Assembly: GCF_003001935.1 (NCBI RefSeq)
Contig: NZ_PVNG01000029.1
Span: 106,933 to 170,932 of the forward strand
Length of the DNA: 64,000 bases
Direction: 5' to 3'
Origin: Nonomuraea fuscirosea
Lineage (GTDB): Bacteria > Actinomycetota > Actinomycetes > Streptosporangiales > Streptosporangiaceae
Position 1 is the stretch's first letter. Each line of letters opens with the position of its first letter. The notes under the pieces were generated by a model. That model did no database searches. It was given only the letters and a program-made list of their open reading frames with translations, and had not been told where the DNA came from. Below are positions 32,586 to 40,974 of this stretch, in pieces. The position numbers and the translations under genes are program-made.

Positions 32586-32674
32586 TAAACAGAGGGCAAA
32601 CGGAGAATGTTGACGAGGGACGAAGGCATTAAGGGCCGGTGACGGCGCAGGGCGGCCGCGTTGCTGAACGTGGG

Positions 32675-34072
32675 TCAGGGTCGCCGGGAGGAACGACGTG
32701 TCGCCGCCACGACGAGCGTGCCGGCCGTGATCAGGCCGCCGGCGTGCAGGCAGAGCATCGGGACGATGCCGAGCCGGTTCCCGAGTAGGCCCGCCAGCGC
32801 CATCCCGAGCAGTGACGTCGCGGCATGCGCGCTGGCGAGCAGCCCGAAGACCGCGCCCAGCCGGTCGCCGCCGGTCACCGTCTGGGCATACGTGGTCAGC
32901 CCCGCCATCGCCGCCGCGGCGGGCAGCCCGGCCAGGGCGATCAGTGCGAAGGCGGGCCACAACTCCCGCGTCATGAGCGGATAGGTGAAAAGCGCCAGGT
33001 CGGCCAGGCCGAAGACGACCGTTCCCCACCCGAACAGCACCCGAGGGGTGACGTCGCCGAGGCGGGCGGCGATCAGCAGGCCGCCGGCGATCCCGCCGAC
33101 CGCCTGCGCCGACAGGAACAGCCCGTACGCGTCCGCCGACCCGTCCAGCACGTCGGCCACGAAAGGCGCCGCGAGCGTCGCGAAGACGCCCTCGCCCAGC
33201 CCTGTGATCACCATGTACGTGACCAGCAGGCGCACCCCACGGTCGGAGCCGGCCAGCCGCAGCCCCGACACCCACTGCCCGCCGATCGTCGTCGTCGCGG
33301 CCGGAGCACGGCCGGGCCCGCGCAGACCGGACAGCAGCAGCGCGGAGACCACGAAGCCGGCCACGCCGATCCAGACGACGGCGGCCAGCCCGCCCGCGCC
33401 CACCGCGGCCCCGCCCACCAGCGCGCCCAGCAGCCGGGCGGCCTGGCCGGTCTGCCCCTGCAGCGCGTTGGCCCTGAGGAGCTGCGTGGACGACACGATC
33501 TGCGGCACGAGGGCCTTCTGGGCGGGAAACAGGACCGTGCTGACCACGCCCGTCCACAGGGCGACGCCGTAGACGATCCAGGCCTGGCCCGGCTCGCGTA
33601 CCGCCAGCAGCGGCAGCAGCCCGAGCGCGAGCAGCACGTCCGCGATCACCAGCAGCCTGCGCCGGTCCCACCGGTCGGCGAGCACGCCGGCCGCCGAGCC
33701 GAGCAGGACGTCCGGTAACCGGCCCGCCAGCAGCATCGCGGCGCTGGACAGGGTGGAGCCGGTGAGCACGTAGACGTGGTAGGCCAGGCCGGTGCTGACG
33801 ACCCAGTCGCCGGTCTGCGAGATCAGCCCGGCCGAGAGCAGCCGCCGGTAGTCCCGATTCGCCCCGAGCAGGTCCCGAATCCCACCCACAGACCGCTCCA
33901 GCGGCTCGCCCGAACCGTCCGCGACCTGCGGCGTTGTGGCCCGCTCCAGTGCTGCCGCGTCCCGCGGAGCGCTTGTAGCGGGTCCTGGCACTTCCCCCCT
34001 GTCCTGCGCGGTGGCCGCGGTCCGCGCTGCTTCTTCGCCGTGGTGCGGGGCGGCGTGGCCGGGGTCAGTCAC
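32675..34072 (-). CDS. Major facilitator superfamily transporter (MFS_3-type)
   Basis: A 465-aa membrane protein. A hydrophilic N-terminal 80 residues lead into twelve hydrophobic segments with the MFS motif VLADRWDRRRLLVIAD after span 2 and QALVPQIV-like loops; this is typical of the EntS/MefA-like efflux branch. The GTG start at 34072 overlaps the ArsR gene stop by 8 bp, so both are co-transcribed and translationally coupled. A drug or siderophore efflux role, repressed by the ArsR-type protein, is the likely reading; the substrate is unknown. Confidence 0.92.
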   Translation of the reverse strand: MTDPGHAAPHHGEEAARTAATAQDRGEVPGPATSAPRDAAALERATTPQVADGSGEPLERSVGGIRDLLGANRDYRRLLSAGLISQTGDWVVSTGLAYHVYVLTGSTLSSAAMLLAGRLPDVLLGSAAGVLADRWDRRRLLVIADVLLALGLLPLLAVREPGQAWIVYGVALWTGVVSTVLFPAQKALVPQIVSSTQLLRANALQGQTGQAARLLGALVGGAAVGAGGLAAVVWIGVAGFVVSALLLSGLRGPGRAPAATTTIGGQWVSGLRLAGSDRGVRLLVTYMVITGLGEGVFATLAAPFVADVLDGSADAYGLFLSAQAVGGIAGGLLIAARLGDVTPRVLFGWGTVVFGLADLALFTYPLMTRELWPAFALIALAGLPAAAAMAGLTTYAQTVTGGDRLGAVFGLLASAHAATSLLGMALAGLLGNRLGIVPMLCLHAGGLITAGTLVVAATRRSSRRP

Positions 34073-34664
34073 CGGTTCCGGTGGTGCGGAGTGGGATGGT
34101 GAGGGTGGTGAGCAGGACGGGTCTGGCGCCCTCCGGTCGTTCGGACGGGTCGGCGATTCGCGCCATCAGCGGCTCCAGCAGGCGGCCGACCGCGTCGTCC
34201 AGCGCGGCGAGCTCTTCAGGGGTGACGTAGAGGTAGGAGTTGCCGATCCCGCCGGCGTTCCGCCAGGCGTCCGGCTCGTCCGCGCGACGTTCCTGCCATT
34301 CGGCCAGCCGGCCCAGCGCCCGTTCGGCCATGACCTGCTCCAGCAGGCCGCGGGCGGCCGACGTTTCCGGGTTGGCGCCGGTGTCGGACCAGCTCTGGGT
34401 CAGCGACGTCGCCTTCCACGGACGTTCCCGCTCGTCGCGGGCCTCTGCCTGCTCCACCAAGCCGTATCGGGCGAGTTGCCGTAGATGGTAGGAGGCCAGC
34501 GCCTGGCTGACGCCGACCTCGCGGGCGGCGTCTGCGGCGGTCATCGCGCCGGCCCGCATCAGCAGCTCGTGCAGGGCCAGGCGGACGGGGTGGGCGAACG
34601 CGCGCAGGGCGGCAGGGTCGTCCAGGACCTGCCGCGGCCGTTCCCTCCAGGATTCCAAAGACAT
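34065..34664 (-). CDS. ArsR-type winged-helix repressor
   Basis: A 199-aa regulator. The HTH_20/ArsR-like N-terminal domain (residues 15-95) carries LRAFAHPVRLALHELLMRAG, then SQALASYHLRQLARYGLVEQ. The C-terminal half is helical and lacks the metal-binding CxC motif, so a metal is unlikely to be the inducer. ATG 34664 fits a leaderless transcript: a -10 box ends 7 nt upstream. An 8+8 dyad (GATTCCAA / TTGGAATC) straddles the start codon. It is coupled to an MFS exporter and most probably represses it and itself. Confidence 0.92.
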   Translation of the reverse strand: MSLESWRERPRQVLDDPAALRAFAHPVRLALHELLMRAGAMTAADAAREVGVSQALASYHLRQLARYGLVEQAEARDERERPWKATSLTQSWSDTGANPETSAARGLLEQVMAERALGRLAEWQERRADEPDAWRNAGGIGNSYLYVTPEELAALDDAVGRLLEPLMARIADPSERPEGARPVLLTTLTIPLRTTGTGD

Positions 34665-34716
34665 GCTTGGAATCATCGGCTCGGCGAGGAACGGATGTCA
34701 AGGAATCCTTTGGAAT
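34651..34716 (-). promoter_or_regulatory. ArsR/MFS promoter and operator
   Basis: On the minus strand, -35 TTGACA (34701-34696) and -10 GATGAT (34677-34672) are 18 bp apart, and ATG 34664 follows after 7 nt. The dyad GATTCCAA-N8-TTGGAATC (34651-34658, 34667-34674) covers the -10 and the start codon. A further TTTGGAAT copy lies at 34709-34716, upstream of the -35. Confidence 0.8.
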
Positions 34717-34878
34717 GCCCGGTCTGGGAGGCGGGCCAGCTTCTCCTGCAATGCCAGAAATAACCCTTTTGTCGGATAGATCAGGCTCAACGGAAGAGTG
34801 TCCTGTTTGTCGGCATAGGGGGAGCCGGCGGGGTGATGATGGAGAGAGAGGGGATCGGCTCTTTGAGGGAGCGCGCTG

Positions 34879-35766
34879 ATGAAGGGTCACGTCGTCGCCG
34901 CGGTGGACGGGTCGGCCCCGGCGACCGCGGCGGTGGAGTGGGCCGCGGTGGACGCCCAGCGGCGCGGAACCGCGCTGCGCGTCGTGCACGTGTGCGAGCC
35001 GCAGGTTCACGACGCGAACGTGTGCGAGCCACGCGTCCACGACGAGAGCACCGCGTCCTGCACCGACATCCTGGAGGCGGCCGTCCGCCGCGCGCGGGAG
35101 CTCACCCGCGACGTCGAGGTGAGCGGCGACCTGCTCGGCGGCGACGTCGTCAGGGCCCTGCTCGCCGAGTCGCACTCGGCGGACAGCGTGGTGCTGGGCA
35201 GCCGCGGGCGCGGCGGGTTCGCCGGGATGCTGCTCGGCTCCGTCGGCCTGGCCGTGGCCGGGCACGCCACCGGGCCCGTCGTGATCGTCCGCGCGCCGAC
35301 CCCGCTGTGGTACGACCGCGTCGTGGCCGGCTACGACGGGTCCGAACACGCCGAGGTCGCCCTGGACTACGCCGTCGAGCAGGCCCGCGCCCGCGGATCA
35401 CAACTGCATGTGGTGTACGCCTGGCAGCTGCCGCTGTTCTCCGCGTACGCCGCCCCCTACGCCGTGCCCTACGACGGCCTCATAGAGGACATCATGGCCG
35501 CGCAGTTCCACCGCGTGGCCGAGCGGATCGCGGGCCGGCGTGAGCGCGACCCCGGCATCGTCATCACCGACGAGCAGGTGTGCGCTCACCCGATCACCGC
35601 GCTCATCGAGGCCGGCCGGACGGCCGACCTCGTCGTCGTGGGCTCACGCGGGCTCGGCGGCCTCGCCTCGGCCGTGCTCGGCTCGGTCAGCCACGGCGTG
35701 CTGCACCACGTGACCTGCCCGGTCGCGGTCGTCCGGCCCCACGCCGAGGAGCCGCCGGAACCGTGA
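34879..35766 (+). CDS. Universal stress protein, two UspA domains
   Basis: A 295-aa tandem-type universal stress protein. Domain 1 is residues 1-138 (VVAAVDGSAPATAAVEWA to VVIVRAP) and domain 2 is 143-290 (RVVAGYDGSEHAEVALDYAV to CPVAVVRP). Each has the ATP-binding pattern G-x2-G-x9-G-(S/T): VVLGSRGRGGFAGMLLGSVG and VVVGSRGLGGLASAVLGSVS. ATP binding is therefore expected. A 30-bp in-frame tandem duplication (34990-35049) gives the repeated VCEPxVHD segment in domain 1. A GAGGGA ribosome site precedes the ATG. Such genes often respond to hypoxia or stationary phase, but I see no clear DosR box upstream. Confidence 0.94.
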   Translation: MKGHVVAAVDGSAPATAAVEWAAVDAQRRGTALRVVHVCEPQVHDANVCEPRVHDESTASCTDILEAAVRRARELTRDVEVSGDLLGGDVVRALLAESHSADSVVLGSRGRGGFAGMLLGSVGLAVAGHATGPVVIVRAPTPLWYDRVVAGYDGSEHAEVALDYAVEQARARGSQLHVVYAWQLPLFSAYAAPYAVPYDGLIEDIMAAQFHRVAERIAGRRERDPGIVITDEQVCAHPITALIEAGRTADLVVVGSRGLGGLASAVLGSVSHGVLHHVTCPVAVVRPHAEEPPEP

Positions 35767-35792
35767 CCGGCCCGGAGTCGTGACCCGCGAGG

Positions 35793-37034
35793 TCAGTTCG
35801 TGCACGGGCAGTGGCGGGCGAGTTCGATCTGGTGGTCCTCGACCTCGCCGCTGTCCGCCCACCCGGTCGGCGACGCCGTCACCGCGCCCTGCGTGGCGAG
35901 CCGCAGCCGCATCCAGGTGACGCCGGTGTGCAGCGGCTGCGGAACGGTCCAGCGCAGCGTGGCGGTGGTGGCGGACGCCCTGACCCTGGCGGTGGCGCGC
36001 TCCACGGCGTCGAAGCGGCCGTTCCGGTCGAAGTCGATCCAGCCGTTCAGCCGCGACGGGGACCCGGCCCGTACGGGGACGGCCAGCGTGTAGGCCTTGC
36101 CGGTGGGTGCGATGCGCGCCCGCGGAACGGTCACGGCGTCGTCGGCGTCGGTGCCGGCGGGCAGGGCGCGCGGCGTCATGCTGACCGCGTCGGTGTGGTC
36201 GGCGGTCACCGTCCGTCCGAGGGACGAGCGGGTGATCGCGTGGGAGGCGGCGCCGTAGGAGGCGGGGGCGTCGGAGTCGTCCTCGGCCAGGGAGAGCTTG
36301 AAGGCGGCCCACAACTGCGGGGTCGGCCCGCCCTTCCCCTGGCGGTCGTCATGGGCGCGCAGCTTGACGGTGAACGAGCTGACGATGCCGCTCACCTTGA
36401 CCGTCCCGCACGCGTAGACCACGCCGCAGGTGGTCGAGCCGGTGGGATACGTCCATTCCGGCTCGATGGCGGTCGCGGTGGTCCGGTAGCCGGGGAAGCC
36501 GGCCACGCGGGCGAAGGCGGGCCTGGCCGGGGTGCCGCCGGTCAGCTCGATGGCGGGCCAGTAGTCGTCGTGGTCGCCGGCGTCGCCCGAGGAGCCGCCG
36601 GTGCCGAAGACGTGCAGGTGAGGATCGCGTACGGGCCTGGAGAAGGTGAACGTCAGGGTGGCGACGTCACTCCAGGCGCCGGGCCGGGCCGCGAAGTGCT
36701 CGTAGAGGTCGACGAACCCGGCCGTCGTCTTGGCGTTGGCCGGGATGAGGTATTCGTCGTCGGGAGCCGCCGGGTCGGCGGGCAGGACCTTGGCCGAGGC
36801 CACCCGGGACTTGCCGATCATGGTCTTGGTCACGGTCACCCGCACCCCGGAGGGCGTCCGGCCCACGGCGGCGGTGACCGAGTTGGTGAAGGACGAGGAC
36901 GCGTTCCCGGCATGAGTGCCGGTGATGGCGGCCGGGACGCTCGGGAAGGTGTTCTCGGCATGCGCGCCGGTGACCATGCCCGGGAGGCTCAGGAAGGTGG
37001 TGGCCGCGCAGGCCACCATGGTGCGACAGATCAT
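35793..37034 (-). CDS. Secreted GEVED-domain protein
   Basis: A 413-aa exported protein. The signal peptide (MICRTMVACAATTFLSLPGM, cleavage near GAHAEN) is followed by a beta-rich region (about 40-245) with VATLTFTFSRPVRDPHLHVF and the Cys pair in TTCGVVYACG. A linker leads to a C-terminal GEVED domain (about 315-405): GWIDFDRNGRFDAVERATAR, then MRLRLATQG, and the diagnostic WADSGEVEDHQIEL. GEVED domains occur in adhesins and surface proteins. It lies 21 bp downstream of the FAD-monooxygenase gene on the same strand, at the edge of the polysaccharide locus, and may be a surface protein that interacts with that polymer (inference). Confidence 0.85.
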   Translation of the reverse strand: MICRTMVACAATTFLSLPGMVTGAHAENTFPSVPAAITGTHAGNASSSFTNSVTAAVGRTPSGVRVTVTKTMIGKSRVASAKVLPADPAAPDDEYLIPANAKTTAGFVDLYEHFAARPGAWSDVATLTFTFSRPVRDPHLHVFGTGGSSGDAGDHDDYWPAIELTGGTPARPAFARVAGFPGYRTTATAIEPEWTYPTGSTTCGVVYACGTVKVSGIVSSFTVKLRAHDDRQGKGGPTPQLWAAFKLSLAEDDSDAPASYGAASHAITRSSLGRTVTADHTDAVSMTPRALPAGTDADDAVTVPRARIAPTGKAYTLAVPVRAGSPSRLNGWIDFDRNGRFDAVERATARVRASATTATLRWTVPQPLHTGVTWMRLRLATQGAVTASPTGWADSGEVEDHQIELARHCPCTN

Positions 37035-37055
37035 TCTTTCCCCCGTGTTGCTGGT

Positions 37056-38267
37056 TCAGTTGTGCCTGGTGGTGGTCCGTGACGGTGCGCGCAGGCGGCC
37101 GACGAGCCCGCTGGTCACCCGGCGGGCGGCGAAGTCGCAGCCGCACACGAACCGCATGGCCGGCCCGAACGTCGGCGCCGCCGCCAGCCCGACGAGATGC
37201 AGTCCCGCGACGGACGTCTCGAAGGTCCGGCTGAGCCGGGGGCCCGGCCCCGATGACGCCACCGCGCGGCGCAGGTCCTCGCTGAGGACGCCGATCCTGC
37301 CGACGTCCACCCGGTATCCGGTGGCGGCGATGACGTGCTCGGTGACCATGGTCGTCCGCGCGCCCGTGGCGTCCCGGAGCTGCAGCCGCACCCCGTCGCG
37401 GTGCTCGCCGGCCATCAGCCGGGTGCCCAGCGTCACCGTGACGGCCCCGTCGAACCGCTCGCGCAGCCACCACGAGCCGGCGGGCCCGAGCGTGGTGCGC
37501 ACGATGTGGCCGCGGGCCGCAGCCGGCAGGTGCCGGACCGCGCCGGGCAGCCGCGACCAGGCGACGGAGGGCCACCCGCTGCCGAGCGCGGAGCGGGGCT
37601 CGCGCAGGCGCGCCAGCGTCGAGCGCCGCCGCGCGGGGACGTCGTTCCAGGCCAGCGCGTCCGTACGGGCGAGGACGCGGACGCTCGCGCCCGCCTCGGC
37701 CAGCAGCGTCGCGGTCTCCAGGGCGGACTGCCCCGCGCCCACCACGGTCACCTCCCGGCCGGCGAAGGCGCTCAGATCGGCGTGGTCGGAGCTGTGCGTG
37801 CACACCTCGGGCGGCAGCGCGGCCAGGGAACGCGGCCGGTAGGCGAACGGCAGGAAGCCCAGCGCGAGCACCGCCGTCCTGGCCGGGACCACCTCCCCTG
37901 ACGCCAGGGTCACGGCGAACCGGCCGCCGTCCAGGCCGACGGAGGCCACCTCCTGCTCCTCCAGGGCCGAGCCCACCGCCCGTGCCTGGAACCACCGGCC
38001 GTAGGCGGCGAACCGCTCGACGGGCACCGGCTCGCCGTAGGCGTGGCGGTGGAAGGCGTCGAGGCCGAAGCGCCGCGCCGGGTCGGCGAGGTGGGAGGCG
38101 TCCGCCTCGGACTTCAGCAGCATGCCCCTGGGCATGTGCCGCTCCCAGGCGTGCATCGGCCGGCCGAACACCCGGGCGTCCAGCCCGGCCGGCAGCGCGT
38201 GCGCCGCCACGGAGAGGCCGTACGGGCCCGCTCCCACGATCGCCACGTCGATCATCGGGGTTCCCAT
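37056..38267 (-). CDS. FAD-dependent monooxygenase (lysine N-hydroxylase-like)
   Basis: A 403-aa flavoprotein. FAD-binding GxGxxG is in VAIVGAGPYGLS (residues 8-19) and a second, NADPH-type Rossmann motif is in VTVVGAGQSALE (about 172). VLALGFLPF and VIAATGYRVD (the ATG motif of N-hydroxylating monooxygenases) are also present. It resembles SidA/IucD-like or flavin-containing monooxygenases but is slightly short. ATG 38267 has AGGAAGAG upstream, and its first 16 bp overlap the ATP-grasp gene, so the two are coupled. It probably hydroxylates an amine or amino acid that the ATP-grasp enzyme handles. A role in decorating the neighbouring polysaccharide, or in a small metallophore, is inference. 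Confidence 0.88.
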   Translation of the reverse strand: MGTPMIDVAIVGAGPYGLSVAAHALPAGLDARVFGRPMHAWERHMPRGMLLKSEADASHLADPARRFGLDAFHRHAYGEPVPVERFAAYGRWFQARAVGSALEEQEVASVGLDGGRFAVTLASGEVVPARTAVLALGFLPFAYRPRSLAALPPEVCTHSSDHADLSAFAGREVTVVGAGQSALETATLLAEAGASVRVLARTDALAWNDVPARRRSTLARLREPRSALGSGWPSVAWSRLPGAVRHLPAAARGHIVRTTLGPAGSWWLRERFDGAVTVTLGTRLMAGEHRDGVRLQLRDATGARTTMVTEHVIAATGYRVDVGRIGVLSEDLRRAVASSGPGPRLSRTFETSVAGLHLVGLAAAPTFGPAMRFVCGCDFAARRVTSGLVGRLRAPSRTTTRHN

Positions 38268-39442
38268 GTTCTCTTCCTTCGCCGTCTCGGTGACCGGGTG
38301 ATCCGGTCGAGGCCGCGCTGCACCGTCCGCCCGCCCATGGCCACGAAGGGTCGCAGGTCGTCGGGGGAGAGCCAGGCCAGCTCGTCGCCGGAGCACAGGG
38401 CGCGCAGGCAGCCGGGACCGGCGGTGAGCAGGTCGTAGTTCTCCACCACGTACGTCCGCCCGTGCCCGGCCCGCCCCGGCGCCGCCGCCCGGCCGGAGAG
38501 GTGCAGGTGCGCGACCCGTACCAGGTCCAGGCCACTGGAGTCGGTGAACAGCCGGAACTGGGCGCCGAGCCGGGGGTTGAAGTCGAGCAGCTGGTAGGCG
38601 TCCGTGGCCGGGTCGTGCCGGAAGTCGATGTCCAGCACGCCGCGGTAGCCGAGCGTCGCGGCCAGGTCGCGGGCGATCCGCTCGACGGCCGGGTTGGGCA
38701 GCCAGCGGCCGTAGGTGGTCAGGCCCGCGCCGCGCGGGTACGAGCGTTCCTTGCGGCCCGCCCCGCCGTACAGGCAGCGCGAGTTCTCGTCGAAGTAGCC
38801 GTGGAAGAACCAGTCCGAGTGCCGCCCGCCCGGCACGAAGCGCTGGAACAGCAGGTCGTTGCCCGGCAGGTGCCGCAGCAGCGGCAGCACGTGCTTGGCC
38901 TGCCGCACCAGGCTGGTGTTGCGCAGCCCGTGGCCCGCGGGCAGCAGCCAGGGCCGCGCCCACTTGGCGACCAGTGGCAGGCCGAAGTCGGCCACGGCCG
39001 CGGCGGCGTCGCGCTCGCCGGTGATCACCCGCGACTCCGGCTGCGGGATCCCGAGTGCGGAGCACAGGCGGGCCAGCAGGCGCTTGTCGGCGAGCACGCG
39101 CGGCAACCCGGGCGCCTGGCCGGGCAGCAGGAAGTGGGAGCGCAGGTCGGCCGCGTGCTCGGCCACCGCGATGGCGGCGGCGTCGTCCATCGCGAGCAGC
39201 ACCGAGCGGCGGCCGATGCGGTCGCCGACCTGCCGGAGCGCGCGGATGACGTCCCGGTCGCGCGGCCAGGCGTGCGAGCGCGCCAGGTAGCGGGAGCGGG
39301 AGGCAGGGGTACGCCGGTCGTCGATGAGCCCGTGCACCTCGACGCCGGCCCTGCCGAGGGACCGGATGGCGCCGAGAGTGCCGTGGTGGAAGACGTTGTC
39401 GTCGATCCGCAGCACGAGCGCCGGAACGGTGCGATCAAGCAT
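38252..39442 (-). CDS. ATP-grasp carboxylate-amine ligase-like enzyme
   Basis: A 396-aa ATP-grasp enzyme. The N-terminal pre-ATP-grasp domain is LRIDDNVFHHGTLGAIRSLG. ATP-binding elements include the Lys in LPLVAKWARPW and the metal-binding pair in DIDFRHDPATDAYQLLDFNPRLG. The C-terminal 80 residues resemble those of DUF-type ATP-grasp proteins found beside exopolysaccharide genes. It forms an amide or ester bond from a carboxylate with ATP; the substrates are unknown. It is coupled by a 16-bp overlap to the monooxygenase gene and is divergent from a secreted glycoside hydrolase across 83 bp. The pairing suggests an amino-acid-like decoration. Confidence 0.88.
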   Translation of the reverse strand: MLDRTVPALVLRIDDNVFHHGTLGAIRSLGRAGVEVHGLIDDRRTPASRSRYLARSHAWPRDRDVIRALRQVGDRIGRRSVLLAMDDAAAIAVAEHAADLRSHFLLPGQAPGLPRVLADKRLLARLCSALGIPQPESRVITGERDAAAAVADFGLPLVAKWARPWLLPAGHGLRNTSLVRQAKHVLPLLRHLPGNDLLFQRFVPGGRHSDWFFHGYFDENSRCLYGGAGRKERSYPRGAGLTTYGRWLPNPAVERIARDLAATLGYRGVLDIDFRHDPATDAYQLLDFNPRLGAQFRLFTDSSGLDLVRVAHLHLSGRAAAPGRAGHGRTYVVENYDLLTAGPGCLRALCSGDELAWLSPDDLRPFVAMGGRTVQRGLDRITRSPRRRRKRTWEPR

Positions 39443-39525
39443 GGTGAACGTCCTGCTCTTCCAGGAAAAGCCATGGATCGGGCAAATCGCGAGTTGAATA
39501 TCCGGTTTGCGGCTACCTGCCTTAT

Positions 39526-40974
39526 ATGGAGGAAACGCGAGGTGACACCGCGACGGTGATCAGGAAGGGCTATCGGCACTGTGCGATGGCCATCGTCGCG
39601 GGGACGATGGCGGGCACGACGCTCGGCCTGGGCACGCCGTCCGCCGACCCGGCGCAGAGCCCCCCGCCGCACAGCCCCGCGCCGCAGAGCCCTCCAGCGA
39701 GCCCCCCGCCACAGGGCCCACCGCAGAGCCCACCGCAGAGCCCACCGGCGGCGCTGGGCGTCTTCCTCTCCTCCGACCGGCGCGGCCCGCAGAACCTGCC
39801 CGGCTTCGAGTCGTGGCTGCGCAACACGGTGACGGTCGGGCGCACGTACCTGCCCGGCGACCGCTGGGACGCCATCGCGGGCGCCCCGTTCGTCCTGGAG
39901 CCCTGGACCCGCTGGCGGGCCGCCCGCCCCGGCCGGGTCCTGGCGCTGAACGTGCCGATGGTCGCCCCCAACGAGGCCGGGCTGCCCGACAGCGTCGTGG
40001 CGCGGCGGCTCAGCGAAGGGGCGCGCGGCGAGCACGACCACCACTTCCGCCGGCTCGCCTGGAAGCTGGTCTCCTCCGGCGCCGGCGACACGATCATCGT
40101 CCTCGGCTGGGAGATGAACGGCACCACCTACTCCAGCCGGTGCGCGCCCGACCCGCCGGCGTGGAAGGGCTACTGGCGGCGCATCGTGGCCGCCATGCGC
40201 TCGATGCCCGGCCAGCGCTTCCGCTTCGACTTCGCGCCCAGCCGCGGGCACGACGCCATCCCGTGGACGGAGTGCTACCCGGGTGACGACGTGGTCGACA
40301 TCATCGGCATGGACAGCTACGACCAGGGGCCCGGCCGCGGGTTCGCCGACTACGTCAAACAGCCGTACGGCCTGCGTGCCCAGGCGGAGTTCGCGGCGCG
40401 GCACGGCAAGCCCCTCTCCTTCCCCGAGTGGGGGCTGTTCCGCAGAGGCGACCGCTCCGCCTACGTCCGGCGGATGCTCGACTGGATCGGCAGTCACAAC
40501 GTGGCCTATCACTCGATCTCCGATTACTGTCCCCACGGCGTCTGGCAGTGCGGGGCCAACCCGCGCTCGTCGAAGGTGTTCCGCGACCGGCTGCGCGCCG
40601 CCCCCGCCCCGGTGCCTTCGCCCGTGCCCAGCACCTCCAGCGTGTGCGCGGCGAGCTCGTCCAGCGACCTGTCCACGTCGAAGCCGCCGGCCAGCGCCGC
40701 CGCGGCCGCACCCTCGGCCGCCGTCAGCGCGGGCTGCCCGAGCCTGGCCAGCAGCGCCTCCGCCAGCGCCCCCGCGTCCCCCGGCGGGACCAGCGCGCCG
40801 GTCGCTCCGGTCACCACCTCCGTCAGTCCCGGCACCGCCGAGGCGACCAGCGACCGTCCCGTCGCCAGCGCCTCCAGCGCCGTCAGCGGCAGCCCCTCCC
40901 AGAGCGACGGCAGCACGACCACGTCGGCCGCCGCGTACCAGGACCTGACGTCGCTCACGCCGCCGGCGAGGTGA
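39526..40974 (+). CDS. Secreted glycoside hydrolase (GH26-like) with read-through tail
   Basis: A 482-codon frame; GTG 39556 is another possible start. A signal peptide (CAMAIVAGTMAGTTLGLGTP) precedes a Pro/Gln/Ser linker (about 43-73). The TIM-barrel (75-350) is mannanase/GH26-like: TIIVLGWEMNGTTY carries the probable acid/base Glu, and KPLSFPEWGLF the probable nucleophile Glu. The catalytic fold ends near FRDRLRAA (about base 40610). Beyond that the frame runs about 350 bp antisense to the glycosyltransferase gene and yields a Ser/Ala/Pro tail of shadow character, so the original stop codon seems lost. It probably trims the polysaccharide made by the adjacent locus. Confidence 0.82.
   Translation: MEETRGDTATVIRKGYRHCAMAIVAGTMAGTTLGLGTPSADPAQSPPPHSPAPQSPPASPPPQGPPQSPPQSPPAALGVFLSSDRRGPQNLPGFESWLRNTVTVGRTYLPGDRWDAIAGAPFVLEPWTRWRAARPGRVLALNVPMVAPNEAGLPDSVVARRLSEGARGEHDHHFRRLAWKLVSSGAGDTIIVLGWEMNGTTYSSRCAPDPPAWKGYWRRIVAAMRSMPGQRFRFDFAPSRGHDAIPWTECYPGDDVVDIIGMDSYDQGPGRGFADYVKQPYGLRAQAEFAARHGKPLSFPEWGLFRRGDRSAYVRRMLDWIGSHNVAYHSISDYCPHGVWQCGANPRSSKVFRDRLRAAPAPVPSPVPSTSSVCAASSSSDLSTSKPPASAAAAAPSAAVSAGCPSLASSASASAPASPGGTSAPVAPVTTSVSPGTAEATSDRPVASASSAVSGSPSQSDGSTTTSAAAYQDLTSLTPPAR

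Noticed and set aside
40620..40974. Ser/Ala/Pro-rich C-terminal tail of the glycoside hydrolase as a real cell-wall linker
   Set aside because: It is exactly antisense to conserved glycosyltransferase sequence, so its composition is explained as a shadow.
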